NCBI GenBank assembly: GCA_963830455.1
Contig: CAWHMT010000006.1
Span: forward strand, 1-64,000
Length of the DNA: 64,000 bases
Direction: 5' to 3'
Origin: 20CM-2-65-7 sp963830455
GTDB lineage: Bacteria; Gemmatimonadota; Gemmatimonadetes; Gemmatimonadales; GWC2-71-9
In this document: positions 47,987-55,954 of the stretch, in pieces
Numbering within the stretch: the stretch's first letter is position 1
How the letters are laid out: every line of letters starts with the position of its first letter
Made by a program: the position numbers and the translations under genes
Notes under the pieces: model-generated
Database searches by the model: none
The model's input: the letters and a program-made list of their open reading frames with translations, nothing else
What the model was told of the DNA's origin: nothing

Positions 47987-48740
47987 GGCCGACCACGCTT
48001 TCCTGGCGCGCTCGGTAGTGAATGGCCTCGAGCTCCACGCCCCGTTCCTTGGCGACACGGCGCGCGGTGGTCAGTCGCTTCAGACCGTCCATCGTCGCCC
48101 GCACCATGTTGTGCGGGTTCGTCGAACCCAGGCTCTTGGTGAGGATGTCACGGATCCCCGCGCACTCCAGCACCGCGCGCACCGGTCCACCCGCGATCAC
48201 GCCCGTTCCCGACGCGGCGGGCTTCAGCAACACCCGGCCCGCGCCGTGCTCGCCGATGATCTCATGCGGGATCGTGCCGCCCGTGAGCGGCACCTCCGAC
48301 ATGTTGCGGCGCGCGGCCTCGACGGCCTTGCGGACCGCTTCGCTGACCTCGTTCGCCTTGCCCGTCGCGATGCCCACCTGCCCCTTGCCGTCCCCGACGG
48401 CCACGAGCGCGTTGAAGCTGAAGCGCCGGCCGCCCTTCACGACCTTGGCCACGCGGTTGATCGCGACGACGTTCTCGACCATCCCGTCGCCCTCTCGACC
48501 GCCCGGGCCGCCCCGGTCGTCACGCCGCTCACCGCCGCGGCCGCGCCCCCCACCACCACCGCCACCCCTACCGCCGCGACCGCCACGAGGACCGCGAGGT
48601 CCGCGCGACGGAGCGGGAGCGGGCGGCACGGCAGCGGCCTGCGACTCTTCCGCTGCCGGCGGAACGTCGGCCGCGGGCACGTTGGTGGATGCCGGCGTGC
48701 CCTCTGCCGAAGGCACCGTTTCGTCTTTTGGATCAGCCAT
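47979..48740 (-). CDS. rpsE: 30S ribosomal protein uS5 with an RGG-rich N-terminal extension
   Basis: 253 residues; typical uS5 has about 165. Residues from about 87 are canonical: VENVVAINRVAKVVKGGRRF, VGDGKGQVGIATGKANEVSE, GTIPHEIIGEHGAGRVLLKP, AGGPVRAVLECAGIRDILTK. The first 86 residues are extra: an acidic Ala/Pro part, then SRGPRGPRGGRGGRGGGGGG and further Arg-Gly repeats ending RGGPGGREGDG. RGG stretches bind RNA in other proteins. The start ATG 48740 overlaps the rplR stop by one base, so the extension is genuinely in the gene. Confidence 0.92.
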   Translation of the reverse strand: MADPKDETVPSAEGTPASTNVPAADVPPAAEESQAAAVPPAPAPSRGPRGPRGGRGGRGGGGGGGRGRGGERRDDRGGPGGREGDGMVENVVAINRVAKVVKGGRRFSFNALVAVGDGKGQVGIATGKANEVSEAVRKAVEAARRNMSEVPLTGGTIPHEIIGEHGAGRVLLKPAASGTGVIAGGPVRAVLECAGIRDILTKSLGSTNPHNMVRATMDGLKRLTTARRVAKERGVELEAIHYRARQESVVGHG

Positions 48741-49111
48741 TAGAACTCCAAGCCTCCCTTGCGCGCGCCGTCGGCGACGGCCTTCACGCGCCCGTGATAC
48801 TGATAACCGCCGCGGTCGAACACGACCTTGGCGATGCCCTTCTCTTTGGCCTTGGCGGCGATGAAGCGGCCGAGCGCGAAGCTCCGGGCCACCTTGCCCT
48901 TGCCTTCGACTTGCACGCCCTCGGTGGTGTCGGCCGCGCCGGCGAGCGTGACGCCGCGCTGATCATCCACGAGCTGCGCGTAGATGTGCTTCGACGAGCG
49001 GAACACGACCAGGCGTGGCCGCTCCGGCGTCCCTTCGACCTTCTTGCGGACGCGGAGGTGCCGGCGCAGCCGGCTGTCGTTGGCGCTTCTGACCTTTCGT
49101 ATCGATCGCAT
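48740..49111 (-). CDS. rplR: 50S ribosomal protein uL18
   Basis: 123 residues: RLRRHLRVRKKVEGTPERPR, LVVFRSSKHIYAQLVDDQRG and FDRGGYQYHGRVKAVADGAR are the uL18 signature. It binds 5S rRNA with uL5. It is three bases from the rplF stop. Confidence 0.95.
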   Translation of the reverse strand: MRSIRKVRSANDSRLRRHLRVRKKVEGTPERPRLVVFRSSKHIYAQLVDDQRGVTLAGAADTTEGVQVEGKGKVARSFALGRFIAAKAKEKGIAKVVFDRGGYQYHGRVKAVADGARKGGLEF

Positions 49112-49114
49112 GGC

Positions 49115-49660
49115 TTATTTCGCCGCCTGGGCCGTCTTGCCCGCCTTGCGCCGGACCTGCTCGCCGGCGTAGCGGATGCCTTTGCCCTTGTAGGGCTCGG
49201 GCGGCCGGACGTTGCGCAGCTCCGCGGCCACCTGACCCACGAGTTCCTTGTCGATGCCCTCGATCTTCACATTCACGTTGTTCGTCACCGTGATCTTGAT
49301 CCCCTGGGGCGCGTGGTACGGCACGGGATGCGAGAATCCCACCACGAGCTGCACGCCGAACGGCTTGGGCTCGGCCTTGTAGCCGACCCCCTGGATCTCG
49401 AGCGACTTCGCGAACCCGTTCGTGACGCCTTCGACCATGTTGGCCACGAGCGTGCGCGTGAGGCCGTGCAGCGCCTTGTGCTGCGCCTCGTCAGACGGAC
49501 GCTTCACAACGACGGTGCCGTCCTCGAGCGTGATCGCCATGTCCTCGTGCAGCGAGCGGCTGATCTCGCCCTTCGGGCCCTTGACCGTGACTCTGTGCCC
49601 GTCGATCTGCGCCGTGACGCCCTTGGGCAGCGCGACCGGCTTTCTCCCGATTCGTGACAT
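49115..49660 (-). CDS. rplF: 50S ribosomal protein uL6
   Basis: 181 residues: MSRIGRKPVALPKGV, VTVKGPKGEISRSLHEDM, HGLTRTLVANMVEGVTNGF and VRPPEPYKGKGIRYAGEQVR are uL6 landmarks. The Ala/Lys-rich C-terminus is slightly long. A heptamer repeat lies in the 33-base gap upstream. Confidence 0.96.
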   Translation of the reverse strand: MSRIGRKPVALPKGVTAQIDGHRVTVKGPKGEISRSLHEDMAITLEDGTVVVKRPSDEAQHKALHGLTRTLVANMVEGVTNGFAKSLEIQGVGYKAEPKPFGVQLVVGFSHPVPYHAPQGIKITVTNNVNVKIEGIDKELVGQVAAELRNVRPPEPYKGKGIRYAGEQVRRKAGKTAQAAK

Positions 49661-49663
49661 GTG

Positions 49664-49692
49664 TAGTCCCTAGTCCCTAACCCTAGTCCCTG
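49664..49692. repeat. TAGTCCC heptamer repeat between rpsH and rplF
   Basis: Units TAGTCCC, TAGTCCC, TAACCC and TAGTCCC follow each other in the gap between rpsH and rplF, reading GGGACTA on the coding strand. It fills nearly the whole intergenic space, so it lies just upstream of the rplF start. Confidence 0.7.
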
Positions 49693-49693
49693 G

Positions 49694-50089
49694 TTACCAG
49701 ACCACCGCGAGCAGCTCACCGCCCACCCGGGCGGTGCGCGCTTCGCGGTCGGTCATGAGTCCCTGCGGCGTGCTGAGAATCGCCATGCCGAGCCCGTTCT
49801 TGACGCGCGGGATCTCGCGCGCCTTCACGTAGCGGCGCAGGCCGGGCGACGACACGCGCTGCAGCTCGCGAATGACCGGCGCGTCGTTGTGATACTTCAA
49901 GTAGAGCCGCAGCAGTCCGTGTTGGCCATCGTCCAGCACCTTGTAGTCCTGGATGTAGTGGTTGTCACGGAGAATCGCGGCGATCGCGACTTTCAGCTTC
50001 GACACCGGCATGTCGACCCGGCGGTGGCCCGCGAGACACGCGTTGCGCACCCGGGTGAGCATATCGGCGACGGGATCAATAACGCTCAT
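49694..50089 (-). CDS. rpsH: 30S ribosomal protein uS8
   Basis: 131 residues: DPVADMLTRVRNACLAGHRR at the start and ISTPQGLMTDREARTARVGG with ELLAVVW at the end are the uS8 signature. It binds 16S rRNA and, in other bacteria, represses the spc operon. Confidence 0.96.
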   Translation of the reverse strand: MSVIDPVADMLTRVRNACLAGHRRVDMPVSKLKVAIAAILRDNHYIQDYKVLDDGQHGLLRLYLKYHNDAPVIRELQRVSSPGLRRYVKAREIPRVKNGLGMAILSTPQGLMTDREARTARVGGELLAVVW

Positions 50090-50101
50090 GCGTCTCCCCT
50101 C

Positions 50102-50287
50102 TTACCAGCTGGCTTTACGCACGCCGGGAATCTCCCCGCGCAGCGCCAGCTCACGGAAACAGATGCGGCACAGCTCGAACTTCCGCAGCGTGCCGCGGCT
50201 GCGGCCGCAGCGGTTGCAGCGGTAGTAGCGCCGCACCTTGAACTTCGGTCCCTTCTTCACCCGCTCGATCCACGCCTTCTTCGCCAT
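50102..50287 (-). CDS. rpsZ: 30S ribosomal protein uS14, zinc-binding (type Z)
   Basis: 61 residues. The zinc cysteines are CNRCGRSRGTLRKFELCRIC (CxxC...CxxC), the C+ short form of uS14. FRELALRGEIPGVRKASW is the conserved end. No zinc-free paralogue is in the window. Confidence 0.95.
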   Translation of the reverse strand: MAKKAWIERVKKGPKFKVRRYYRCNRCGRSRGTLRKFELCRICFRELALRGEIPGVRKASW

Positions 50288-50295
50288 GAAGTCTC

Positions 50296-51009
50296 CTAGG
50301 CCGCTGCCGGGGTTTCGACCCGGAACGGCATGCCCAGCTCCCGCAACAGCGCCAGCGCAGTGTCGTCGCGCCCGGCGCTCGTCACGAACGTGATATCCAT
50401 CCCGTGAATGCGCTCGACTTTGTCGTAGTCGACCTCGGGGAAGATCATCTGCTCCTTGATGCCCAGCGAGTAATTCCCGCGCCCGTCGAAGCTCTTCGTG
50501 GGCAGGCCGCGGAAGTCGCGCATGCGCGGCAGCGCGATCGTGATGAACCGGTCCAGGAACTCGAACATCCGCCCGCCGCGCAGCGTCACCGCACAGCCGA
50601 TCGCCTGGCCCTCGCGCAGATTGAAGTTCGCGATCGCCTTCTTGGCGCGCGTGACCACCGGATGCTGGCCCGTGATCGCCGCCAGCTCGGCCACCGCCGC
50701 CTCGAGCCCCTTGGGGTTCTTGGGCGCGTCGCCCATGCCGACGTTGAGCACGATCTTCTTGAGCTTCGGAATCTGGTGCGTGTTCTTGAAGCCGAACTGC
50801 TGCCGCAGCTTGGCCCGCACCTGCTGCTCATAGAAATCCCAGAGCCGCGCGCGCGGGGCCGGCTCGACCGGCTCCTCAGGCTGGGCTTCGGCCTTGGACT
50901 GCTGCTCCTCCTTGGGAGCGCCGCCCTTTTGCTTCTTGGCCTGCTTCTCCTGCTTGGGCTGCTTCTCCGGCTTCGGCTGCTTTTCCTGTTTTTCTTTTTC
51001 GTCCGCCAT
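50296..51009 (-). CDS. rplE: 50S ribosomal protein uL5 with a Lys/Gln/Glu/Pro-rich leader
   Basis: 237 residues instead of about 180. The core is LRQQFGFKNTHQIPKLKKIV, NVGMGDAPKNPKGLEAAVAE, RAKKAIANFNLREGQAIGCA and GRGNYSLGIKEQMIFPEVDY. The first 55 residues are a repeat of the KQPKPEKQPKQEKQAKKQKG kind and then an acidic Glu/Pro stretch. Start at 51009, two bases after rplX. The leader is likely unfolded and could contact rRNA or be a solubility tail. Confidence 0.93.
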   Translation of the reverse strand: MADEKEKQEKQPKPEKQPKQEKQAKKQKGGAPKEEQQSKAEAQPEEPVEPAPRARLWDFYEQQVRAKLRQQFGFKNTHQIPKLKKIVLNVGMGDAPKNPKGLEAAVAELAAITGQHPVVTRAKKAIANFNLREGQAIGCAVTLRGGRMFEFLDRFITIALPRMRDFRGLPTKSFDGRGNYSLGIKEQMIFPEVDYDKVERIHGMDITFVTSAGRDDTALALLRELGMPFRVETPAAA

Positions 51010-51011
51010 AC

Positions 51012-51395
51012 CTACCTCACGCGCGGGATCGGCTGGCCGGATCTGACCGCGATCCGCTCCACCGTTCCGTCCTTGTCCAGGCGCCGGCGCACGCGCGTCG
51101 GCGTGCCCGACTTCGGGTCCAGCAACATCACGTTCGACGCCGCGATCGGCGCCGGAAACTCGATGATCCCGCTCTCGCCCTGGGGCGTCGTGGCGCGCTT
51201 GTGCTTCTTGACCACATTCACGCCCTCGACGACCACCCGGAACTTCTTGGGATAGACGTGCAGGACCTTGCCTTCCTTGCCCTTGTGCTCACCGCTGATC
51301 ACGCGCACGGTGTCGCCCTTGGCGATGTGCAGCTTGTGGCGCTCGGGCACGCGGCCGCGCACCTTGCGCGACTTCTTGTAGACGAGCGGCTTCAT
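51012..51395 (-). CDS. rplX: 50S ribosomal protein uL24
   Basis: 127 residues: KLHIAKGDTVRVISGEHKGK, EGKVLHVYPKKFRVVVEGVN and ESGIIEFPAPIAASNVMLLD form the KOW-domain protein. The first 20 basic residues and the final 20 are slightly longer than usual. It abuts rplN directly. Confidence 0.95.
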   Translation of the reverse strand: MKPLVYKKSRKVRGRVPERHKLHIAKGDTVRVISGEHKGKEGKVLHVYPKKFRVVVEGVNVVKKHKRATTPQGESGIIEFPAPIAASNVMLLDPKSGTPTRVRRRLDKDGTVERIAVRSGQPIPRVR

Positions 51396-51764
51396 TTAGA
51401 TGACCTCCGGCGCCAGCGACACGATTTTCATGAACTTCTTCTCGCGCAGCTCGCGCCCCACCGGGCCGAAGATGCGGGTGGCGCGGGGCTCGCCTTCGTC
51501 GTTGATCAGCACCGCCGCGTTCTCGTCGAAGCGGATATACGAGCCGTCCTTGCGCTTGGTCTCCTTGGCCGTCCGCACGATCACCGCCTTCACCACCTCG
51601 CCCTTTTTGACCTGGCCGGTGGGAATGGCGTCTTTGATCGTGACGACCACGACGTCGCCCAGCCCCGCATAGCGGCGCTTGGAGCCGCCGAGCACGCGGA
51701 TCACGAGCGCGCGGCGCGCGCCGGAGTTGTCCGCGATCTTGACCTGAGATTCTTGCTGTACCAT
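51396..51764 (-). CDS. rplN: 50S ribosomal protein uL14
   Basis: 122 residues, the standard length: MVQQESQVKIADNSGARRAL, GDVVVVTIKDAIPTGQVKKG, FDENAAVLINDEGEPRATRI and FGPVGRELREKKFMKIVSLA. Highly conserved uL14. Confidence 0.96.
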   Translation of the reverse strand: MVQQESQVKIADNSGARRALVIRVLGGSKRRYAGLGDVVVVTIKDAIPTGQVKKGEVVKAVIVRTAKETKRKDGSYIRFDENAAVLINDEGEPRATRIFGPVGRELREKKFMKIVSLAPEVI

Positions 51765-51776
51765 GGCTCTCTCCGC

Positions 51777-52052
51777 TTACTTCGCGCGCTCGACGATTTC
51801 GACCACGCGCCAGCGCTTGCGCTTGGACAGCGGCCGCGTCTCCACGATCCGCACTGTGTCGCCCGTCTTCGCCCCGTGCTCGTCGTGCGCGGCCACCGTC
51901 TTCGTCCGGTTGATCTGCTTGCCGTAAAAGCCGTGCGCGAAGCGGCGTTGCATGGACACCGTCACGGTCTTCTGCATCTTGTCGCTCACCACCACGCCCG
52001 TCCGGACCTTGCGGCGGCCGCGCGGCTGGGAAGCCTGTTCTGGCGACGTCAT
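51777..52052 (-). CDS. rpsQ: 30S ribosomal protein uS17
   Basis: 91 residues: RRKVRTGVVVSDKMQKTVTV, SMQRRFAHGFYGKQINRTKT and GDTVRIVETRPLSKRKRWRV. The start overlaps rpmC by four bases (ATGA). Confidence 0.95.
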   Translation of the reverse strand: MTSPEQASQPRGRRKVRTGVVVSDKMQKTVTVSMQRRFAHGFYGKQINRTKTVAAHDEHGAKTGDTVRIVETRPLSKRKRWRVVEIVERAK

Positions 52053-52258
52053 GCCGACGTCCTTTCCTTCAGAATGGTCCGGATCCGCGCGATGTCGCGC
52101 CGGATCGTGCGTAGCTGCAGCGGATTCGTCAGCGACTCCGTCGCGCGGCGGAACTCGAGGCGGAACTGCTCCTCCGTCAGCACCGCGAGCTTCTGCGTCA
52201 GCTCGTCGGTCTTGAGCTCGCGCAGCGTGTCGGGCCGGTTTTCGCGCTTCGTCGCCAT
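52049..52258 (-). CDS. rpmC: 50S ribosomal protein uL29
   Basis: 69 residues, helical: LRELKTDELTQKLAVLTEEQ, FRLEFRRATESLTNPLQLRT and IRRDIARIRTILKER are uL29. It lies one base after rplP. Confidence 0.94.
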   Translation of the reverse strand: MATKRENRPDTLRELKTDELTQKLAVLTEEQFRLEFRRATESLTNPLQLRTIRRDIARIRTILKERTSA

Positions 52259-52259
52259 G

Positions 52260-52673
52260 CTACCGCTCCTCCCGCTTCACGAATTTCGACCGGACCGGCA
52301 GCTTGGCCGACGCCAGCGCCAACGCGGCGCGGGCCGACGCCTCCTCGATGCCCTCGAGCTCGAACATGATCCGGCCCGGCTTCACCACCGCGACCCAGCC
52401 TTCGGGATTCCCCTTGCCCTTCCCCATCCGGGTCTCGGCGGGCTTCTTGGTGATCGGCTTGTCGGGGAACAGCCGGATCCACACCTTGCCGCCGCGCTTC
52501 ATCTCGCGCGTGAGCGCGACGCGCGCGGCCTCGATCTGCCGGTTGGAGATCCAGCCGGGGTCGAGCGACATGAGTCCGTAGTGGCCGAACGCGACCGTAT
52601 TGCCGCGCGTGGCCATCCCCGACGTGCGGCCCTTGAACCGCTTGCGAAACTTGACGCGCTTGGGTGCCAGCAT
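52260..52673 (-). CDS. rplP: 50S ribosomal protein uL16
   Basis: 137 residues: LAPKRVKFRKRFKGRTSGMA, FGHYGLMSLDPGWISNRQIE, GGKVWIRLFPDKPITKKPAE and the MGKGKGNPEGWVAVVKPGRI block of uL16. Standard length. Confidence 0.96.
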   Translation of the reverse strand: MLAPKRVKFRKRFKGRTSGMATRGNTVAFGHYGLMSLDPGWISNRQIEAARVALTREMKRGGKVWIRLFPDKPITKKPAETRMGKGKGNPEGWVAVVKPGRIMFELEGIEEASARAALALASAKLPVRSKFVKREER

Positions 52674-52675
52674 GG

Positions 52676-53335
52676 TTAGACGCCCGTCGAATAGGTGCGG
52701 CCGTGGAGGTCCTCGGTCCGCTCGCCCTTGAAGATCCAGACCTTCACGCCGATGGTGCCGAACGTCGTCTTGGCCGTGGAGGTCGCGTAATCGATGTCCG
52801 CGCGCAGCGTGTGCAGCGGCACGCGGCCTTCGTGATAGCCCTCGGTGCGCGCGATTTCGGCGCCGCCCAGGCGGCCCGCCGTCTTGATCTTGATTCCCTG
52901 CGCGCCCATGCGCATCGCGCTCTGCACGGCGCGCTTCATCGCGCGGCGGAACGATATCCGCTGCGTGAGCTGGTGCGCCACGCTGTCGCCGACGAGCTGC
53001 GCGTCCAGCTCGGGACGCTTGATCTCCTCGACGTTGATGCCGACTTCCTTGCCGGTGAGCTGGGCCAGCTCATCGCGCAGCTTGTCCACCTCCGCGCCGC
53101 GCTTGCCGATGACCACGCCCGGCCGGCCGGTGTGGACCGTGACGGTCACCTTGCCCGGCTTGCGCTCGATGTGCACGTCGGCGATCGCCGCGTGGCTGAG
53201 CCGCGTCTTGAGGTACTTCCGGATCAGCTCGTCTTCCTTGAGCAGCGCCGGGAAGTCGCGCTTGGCGAAGTAGCGGGAGCGCCACGGCTTGACGATGCCC
53301 AGCCGGAACCCATAGGGATGTGTTTTCTGGCCCAC
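52676..53335 (-). CDS. rpsC: 30S ribosomal protein uS3
   Basis: 219 residues: GQKTHPYGFRLGIVKPWRSR, the KH-domain loop GRPGVVIGKRGAEVDKLRDE and the C-terminal GAEIARTEGYHEGRVPLHTL then IGVKVWIFKGERTEDLHGRT. It abuts rplV. Confidence 0.96.
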   Translation of the reverse strand: MGQKTHPYGFRLGIVKPWRSRYFAKRDFPALLKEDELIRKYLKTRLSHAAIADVHIERKPGKVTVTVHTGRPGVVIGKRGAEVDKLRDELAQLTGKEVGINVEEIKRPELDAQLVGDSVAHQLTQRISFRRAMKRAVQSAMRMGAQGIKIKTAGRLGGAEIARTEGYHEGRVPLHTLRADIDYATSTAKTTFGTIGVKVWIFKGERTEDLHGRTYSTGV

Positions 53336-53824
53336 TTACTTGCTCGCTTTCTTGGTCGTCTTCTTCTTCTTGGCCGGTGCCTTCTTGGCCTTGGCCTTCG
53401 TCCTGGTCCGCTTCTCCACCTTGGCTGCCGCTGCCGCGGCGGCCGGCGCCGGTGCCGGTGCCGCGGGCGCTGGCGCTTCGACCCCCGCGACGCGAATCTC
53501 GACGTGGCTCGTCCGCTTCAGGATCGGCGTGCCCCGGCCCATCGCCGCCGCGGTAAACCGCTTCAGCGTCTGGCCCTCGTTCACGACCGCGTAGGTGACC
53601 CGCAGCGTGTCGGCGTCGAACGGCGTGTTCTGCCGCTGCGCGGCCTGCTGCGCGTTTGCCACCGCCGACTTGAGCACCTTATGGATCTGGTGCGCCGCCC
53701 GCTTTTTCGAGAAGCGCAGGATCGCGTCCGCCTCGGGCACGGCGCGGCCGCGGATCAGGTCGATCACCAGGCGCATCTTGCGCGCCGACTGGCGCACCGC
53801 GTACTGGATCGCTCGAGATTCCAT
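53336..53824 (-). CDS. rplV: 50S ribosomal protein uL22 with a long Ala/Pro and Lys tail
   Basis: 162 residues against about 110. The core (AIQYAVRQSARKMRLVIDLI, RFSKKRAAHQIHKVLKSAVA, VTYAVVNEGQTLKRFTAAAM, RGTPILKRTSHVEIRV) is followed by a roughly 50-residue tail of Ala-Pro repeats and then poly-Lys blocks (KAKAKKAPAKKKKTTKKASK). uL22's usual beta hairpin lines the exit tunnel, so the extension probably sits at the ribosome surface. Confidence 0.94.
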   Translation of the reverse strand: MESRAIQYAVRQSARKMRLVIDLIRGRAVPEADAILRFSKKRAAHQIHKVLKSAVANAQQAAQRQNTPFDADTLRVTYAVVNEGQTLKRFTAAAMGRGTPILKRTSHVEIRVAGVEAPAPAAPAPAPAAAAAAAKVEKRTRTKAKAKKAPAKKKKTTKKASK

Positions 53825-53827
53825 TCG

Positions 53828-54172
53828 CTACTCCTTCTTGCCCTTCGCCGCGGCGGCGTCGCCACTCTCGGGAGGAGCCTCAGCCGCCTCGGCCTCACGC
53901 TCGGCCGCCGAGCCCTTGGCGCCGTGACCGCGGAACAACCGCGTGGCGGCGAACTCGCCGAGCTTGTGGCCGACCATGTTCTCGGTGATGTAGACGGGGA
54001 TGAACTTGTTCCCGTTGTGCACCGCGAGCGTGTGCCCCACGAAGTCCGGCGTGATGGTGCTGCGCCGCGACCACGTCTTGAACACCTTCTTCTCGTTGCG
54101 CTCGTTGAGGCCCCGAATCTTGACCATCAGGGATTCCTCGACGTACGGACCTTTCTTGACGCTGCGTCCCAT
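53828..54172 (-). CDS. rpsS: 30S ribosomal protein uS19 with an acidic C-terminal extension
   Basis: 114 residues against about 92. The core: MGRSVKKGPYVEESLMVKIR, VFKTWSRRSTITPDFVGHTL, AVHNGNKFIPVYITENMVGH, LGEFAATRLFRGHGAKG. The last 27 residues are Glu/Ala-rich (AEREAEAAEAPPESGDAAAA). Starts overlapping the rplB stop by one base. Confidence 0.94.
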   Translation of the reverse strand: MGRSVKKGPYVEESLMVKIRGLNERNEKKVFKTWSRRSTITPDFVGHTLAVHNGNKFIPVYITENMVGHKLGEFAATRLFRGHGAKGSAAEREAEAAEAPPESGDAAAAKGKKE

Positions 54173-55011
54173 TACTGCGTCGCCCTTCCGCGCTTACGCC
54201 CGCGCACGATGAGTTTCGTGGATTTCTTCTTCTTGTGGCGCGTCTTCTTGCCTTCGACCTTGCCCCACGGGTTCGTGGGCGGCCGGCCGCCGGACGATTT
54301 GCCTTCACCGCCGCCGAGCGGGTGATCGACCGGGTTCATCGCCACGCCGCGGACGCGGGGGCTGCGACCCAGCCAGCGCGACTTGCCCGCCTTGCCGATC
54401 GACAGTAGCTCATGCTCGGCGTTCCCGACTTCGCCGATCGTGGCGAGGCACTCGCCGCGGATCATGCGCATCTCGGTGGAGCGGAGGCGCAGCGTGACGT
54501 GGTGGCCTTCCTTCGCCACCACCTGGGCGCTGGTGCCCGCGCCGCGGCACAGCTGGCCGCCCTTCCCGATTTTGAGCTCGATGTTGTGCACCGCGGTACC
54601 CAGCGGAATCTCGAACAGCGGCATCGCGTTGCCGATGCGGATGTCGGATCCCGGCCCCGAAACGACGGTGTCGCCCACGTTCAGGCCCTTGGGCGCGAGC
54701 ATGTAGCGCTTCTCGCCGTCGCTGAAATGCAGCAGCGCGATGCGCGCGGTCCGGTTCGGGTCGTACTCGATCGCCGCGACGCGCGCCGGAATCGCGAACT
54801 TGTCGCGCTTGAAGTCGATGCGCCGGTACTGCCGCTTGTGCCCGCCGCTCATGTACCGGCTCGTGATGTGGCCCTTGTTGTTGCGTCCGCCCGTCCGCCT
54901 GAGCGGCTCGAGCAGCGACTTCTCGGGCTCGGTCTTGGTGACCTCGGAGAAGTCGGAGACCGAGCGGAACCGCGTTGCCGGCGTCATCGGCCGAAACTGT
55001 CGAATGCCCAT
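54172..55011 (-). CDS. rplB: 50S ribosomal protein uL2
   Basis: 279 residues, standard. GRNNKGHITSRYMSGGHKRQ, YRRIDFKRDKFAIPARVAAI, RSPRVRGVAMNPVDHPLGGG (peptidyl-transferase-supporting His) and GKSSGGRPPTNPWGKVEGKK are the signature blocks. Confidence 0.97.
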   Translation of the reverse strand: MGIRQFRPMTPATRFRSVSDFSEVTKTEPEKSLLEPLRRTGGRNNKGHITSRYMSGGHKRQYRRIDFKRDKFAIPARVAAIEYDPNRTARIALLHFSDGEKRYMLAPKGLNVGDTVVSGPGSDIRIGNAMPLFEIPLGTAVHNIELKIGKGGQLCRGAGTSAQVVAKEGHHVTLRLRSTEMRMIRGECLATIGEVGNAEHELLSIGKAGKSRWLGRSPRVRGVAMNPVDHPLGGGEGKSSGGRPPTNPWGKVEGKKTRHKKKKSTKLIVRGRKRGRATQ

Positions 55012-55299
55012 TTAGCCCTCGAACACCTCGATGGCGTCGCCCTCTTTGAGGGTGACGATCGCTTTCTTCCATGATGGCCGCCGGCCCTGGTAGCGGCCGT
55101 ACGTGCGGCGCTTGGCCCGCATCACCATCGTACGGACGCCGGTGACCGACACCTTGAACAGCGCCTCGATCGCCGCCTTGATCTGCGGCTTCGTGGCATC
55201 ACTGTGCACGCGGAACGCGTACTCTTTGCGCGCGCCGTAGGCCGCGGAGGACTTCTCCGTCACGACGGGGCGGACGATAGTCTCGTGCAAATCAGGCAT
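55012..55299 (-). CDS. rplW: 50S ribosomal protein uL23
   Basis: 95 residues from ATG 55299: HETIVRPVVTEKSSAAYGAR, KEYAFRVHSDATKPQIKAAI, EALFKVSVTGVRTMVMRAKR. It docks at the tunnel exit. The start overlaps rplD by eight bases. An upstream start would lie inside rplD. Confidence 0.95.
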   Translation of the reverse strand: MPDLHETIVRPVVTEKSSAAYGARKEYAFRVHSDATKPQIKAAIEALFKVSVTGVRTMVMRAKRRTYGRYQGRRPSWKKAIVTLKEGDAIEVFEG

Positions 55300-55954
55300 C
55301 GTCGTCCTCCTTCGATTCCATCTTGGCCCCATTCCCAACCCCTGCTCCCGAATCCAGCGCGCCGATCTCCACGACCACCGTCTCCGACCACATGATCTCG
55401 TACGCCGACGCATCCGCGAAGCGCATGACGCGCACGTCGGGGATGTTGCGGCCCGACAGGTAGACGTTGTGCGCATCGGCGGCCGTGAGCAGCAGCACCT
55501 TCTTGCCGCTGGCATCGAGCTTCTTGAGCAGCGCCGCCAGATCTTTTGTCTTGGGCTTCTCGTACGCCAGCGCGTCGATCACCACGAGCGCGCCCTCACG
55601 GACGCGCGCGTTGAGCGCCGACTTCTTGGCCAGCTGCCGCATCTTCTTCGGGATGCCGAGCCGGTAACTGCGCGGGTGCGGACCGTGCGCGATGCCGCCG
55701 TGCCGCCAGTGCGGGGCCCGGGTCGACCCCTGGCGCGCGCGGCCGGTGCCCTTCTGCCGCCACGGTTTCTGGTTGCCGCCCGAGACCTCACTGCGCGTCT
55801 TGGTATCGCTCGTGCCCTGCCGCTGATTCGACAAGAACGTGATCACGGCGCGGTGCAGCACGTCCTGATTCACCGTCCCGTCGAACAGCGCCTCGGGCAG
55901 GCTGACCGCCTTCTTGCTGGCGCCAGCCGCGGAGTAATGCGGAGCCTCAATCAT
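55292..55954 (-). CDS. rplD: 50S ribosomal protein uL4
   Basis: 220 residues: NQRQGTSDTKTRSEVSGGNQ, KPWRQKGTGRARQGSTRAPH, WRHGGIAHGPHPRSYRLGIP. The C-terminus adds a low-complexity GALDSGAGVGNGAKMESKED segment, encoded by G-rich repeats similar in style to those in purA. The start overlaps rplC by eight bases. Confidence 0.95.
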   Translation of the reverse strand: MIEAPHYSAAGASKKAVSLPEALFDGTVNQDVLHRAVITFLSNQRQGTSDTKTRSEVSGGNQKPWRQKGTGRARQGSTRAPHWRHGGIAHGPHPRSYRLGIPKKMRQLAKKSALNARVREGALVVIDALAYEKPKTKDLAALLKKLDASGKKVLLLTAADAHNVYLSGRNIPDVRVMRFADASAYEIMWSETVVVEIGALDSGAGVGNGAKMESKEDDDA

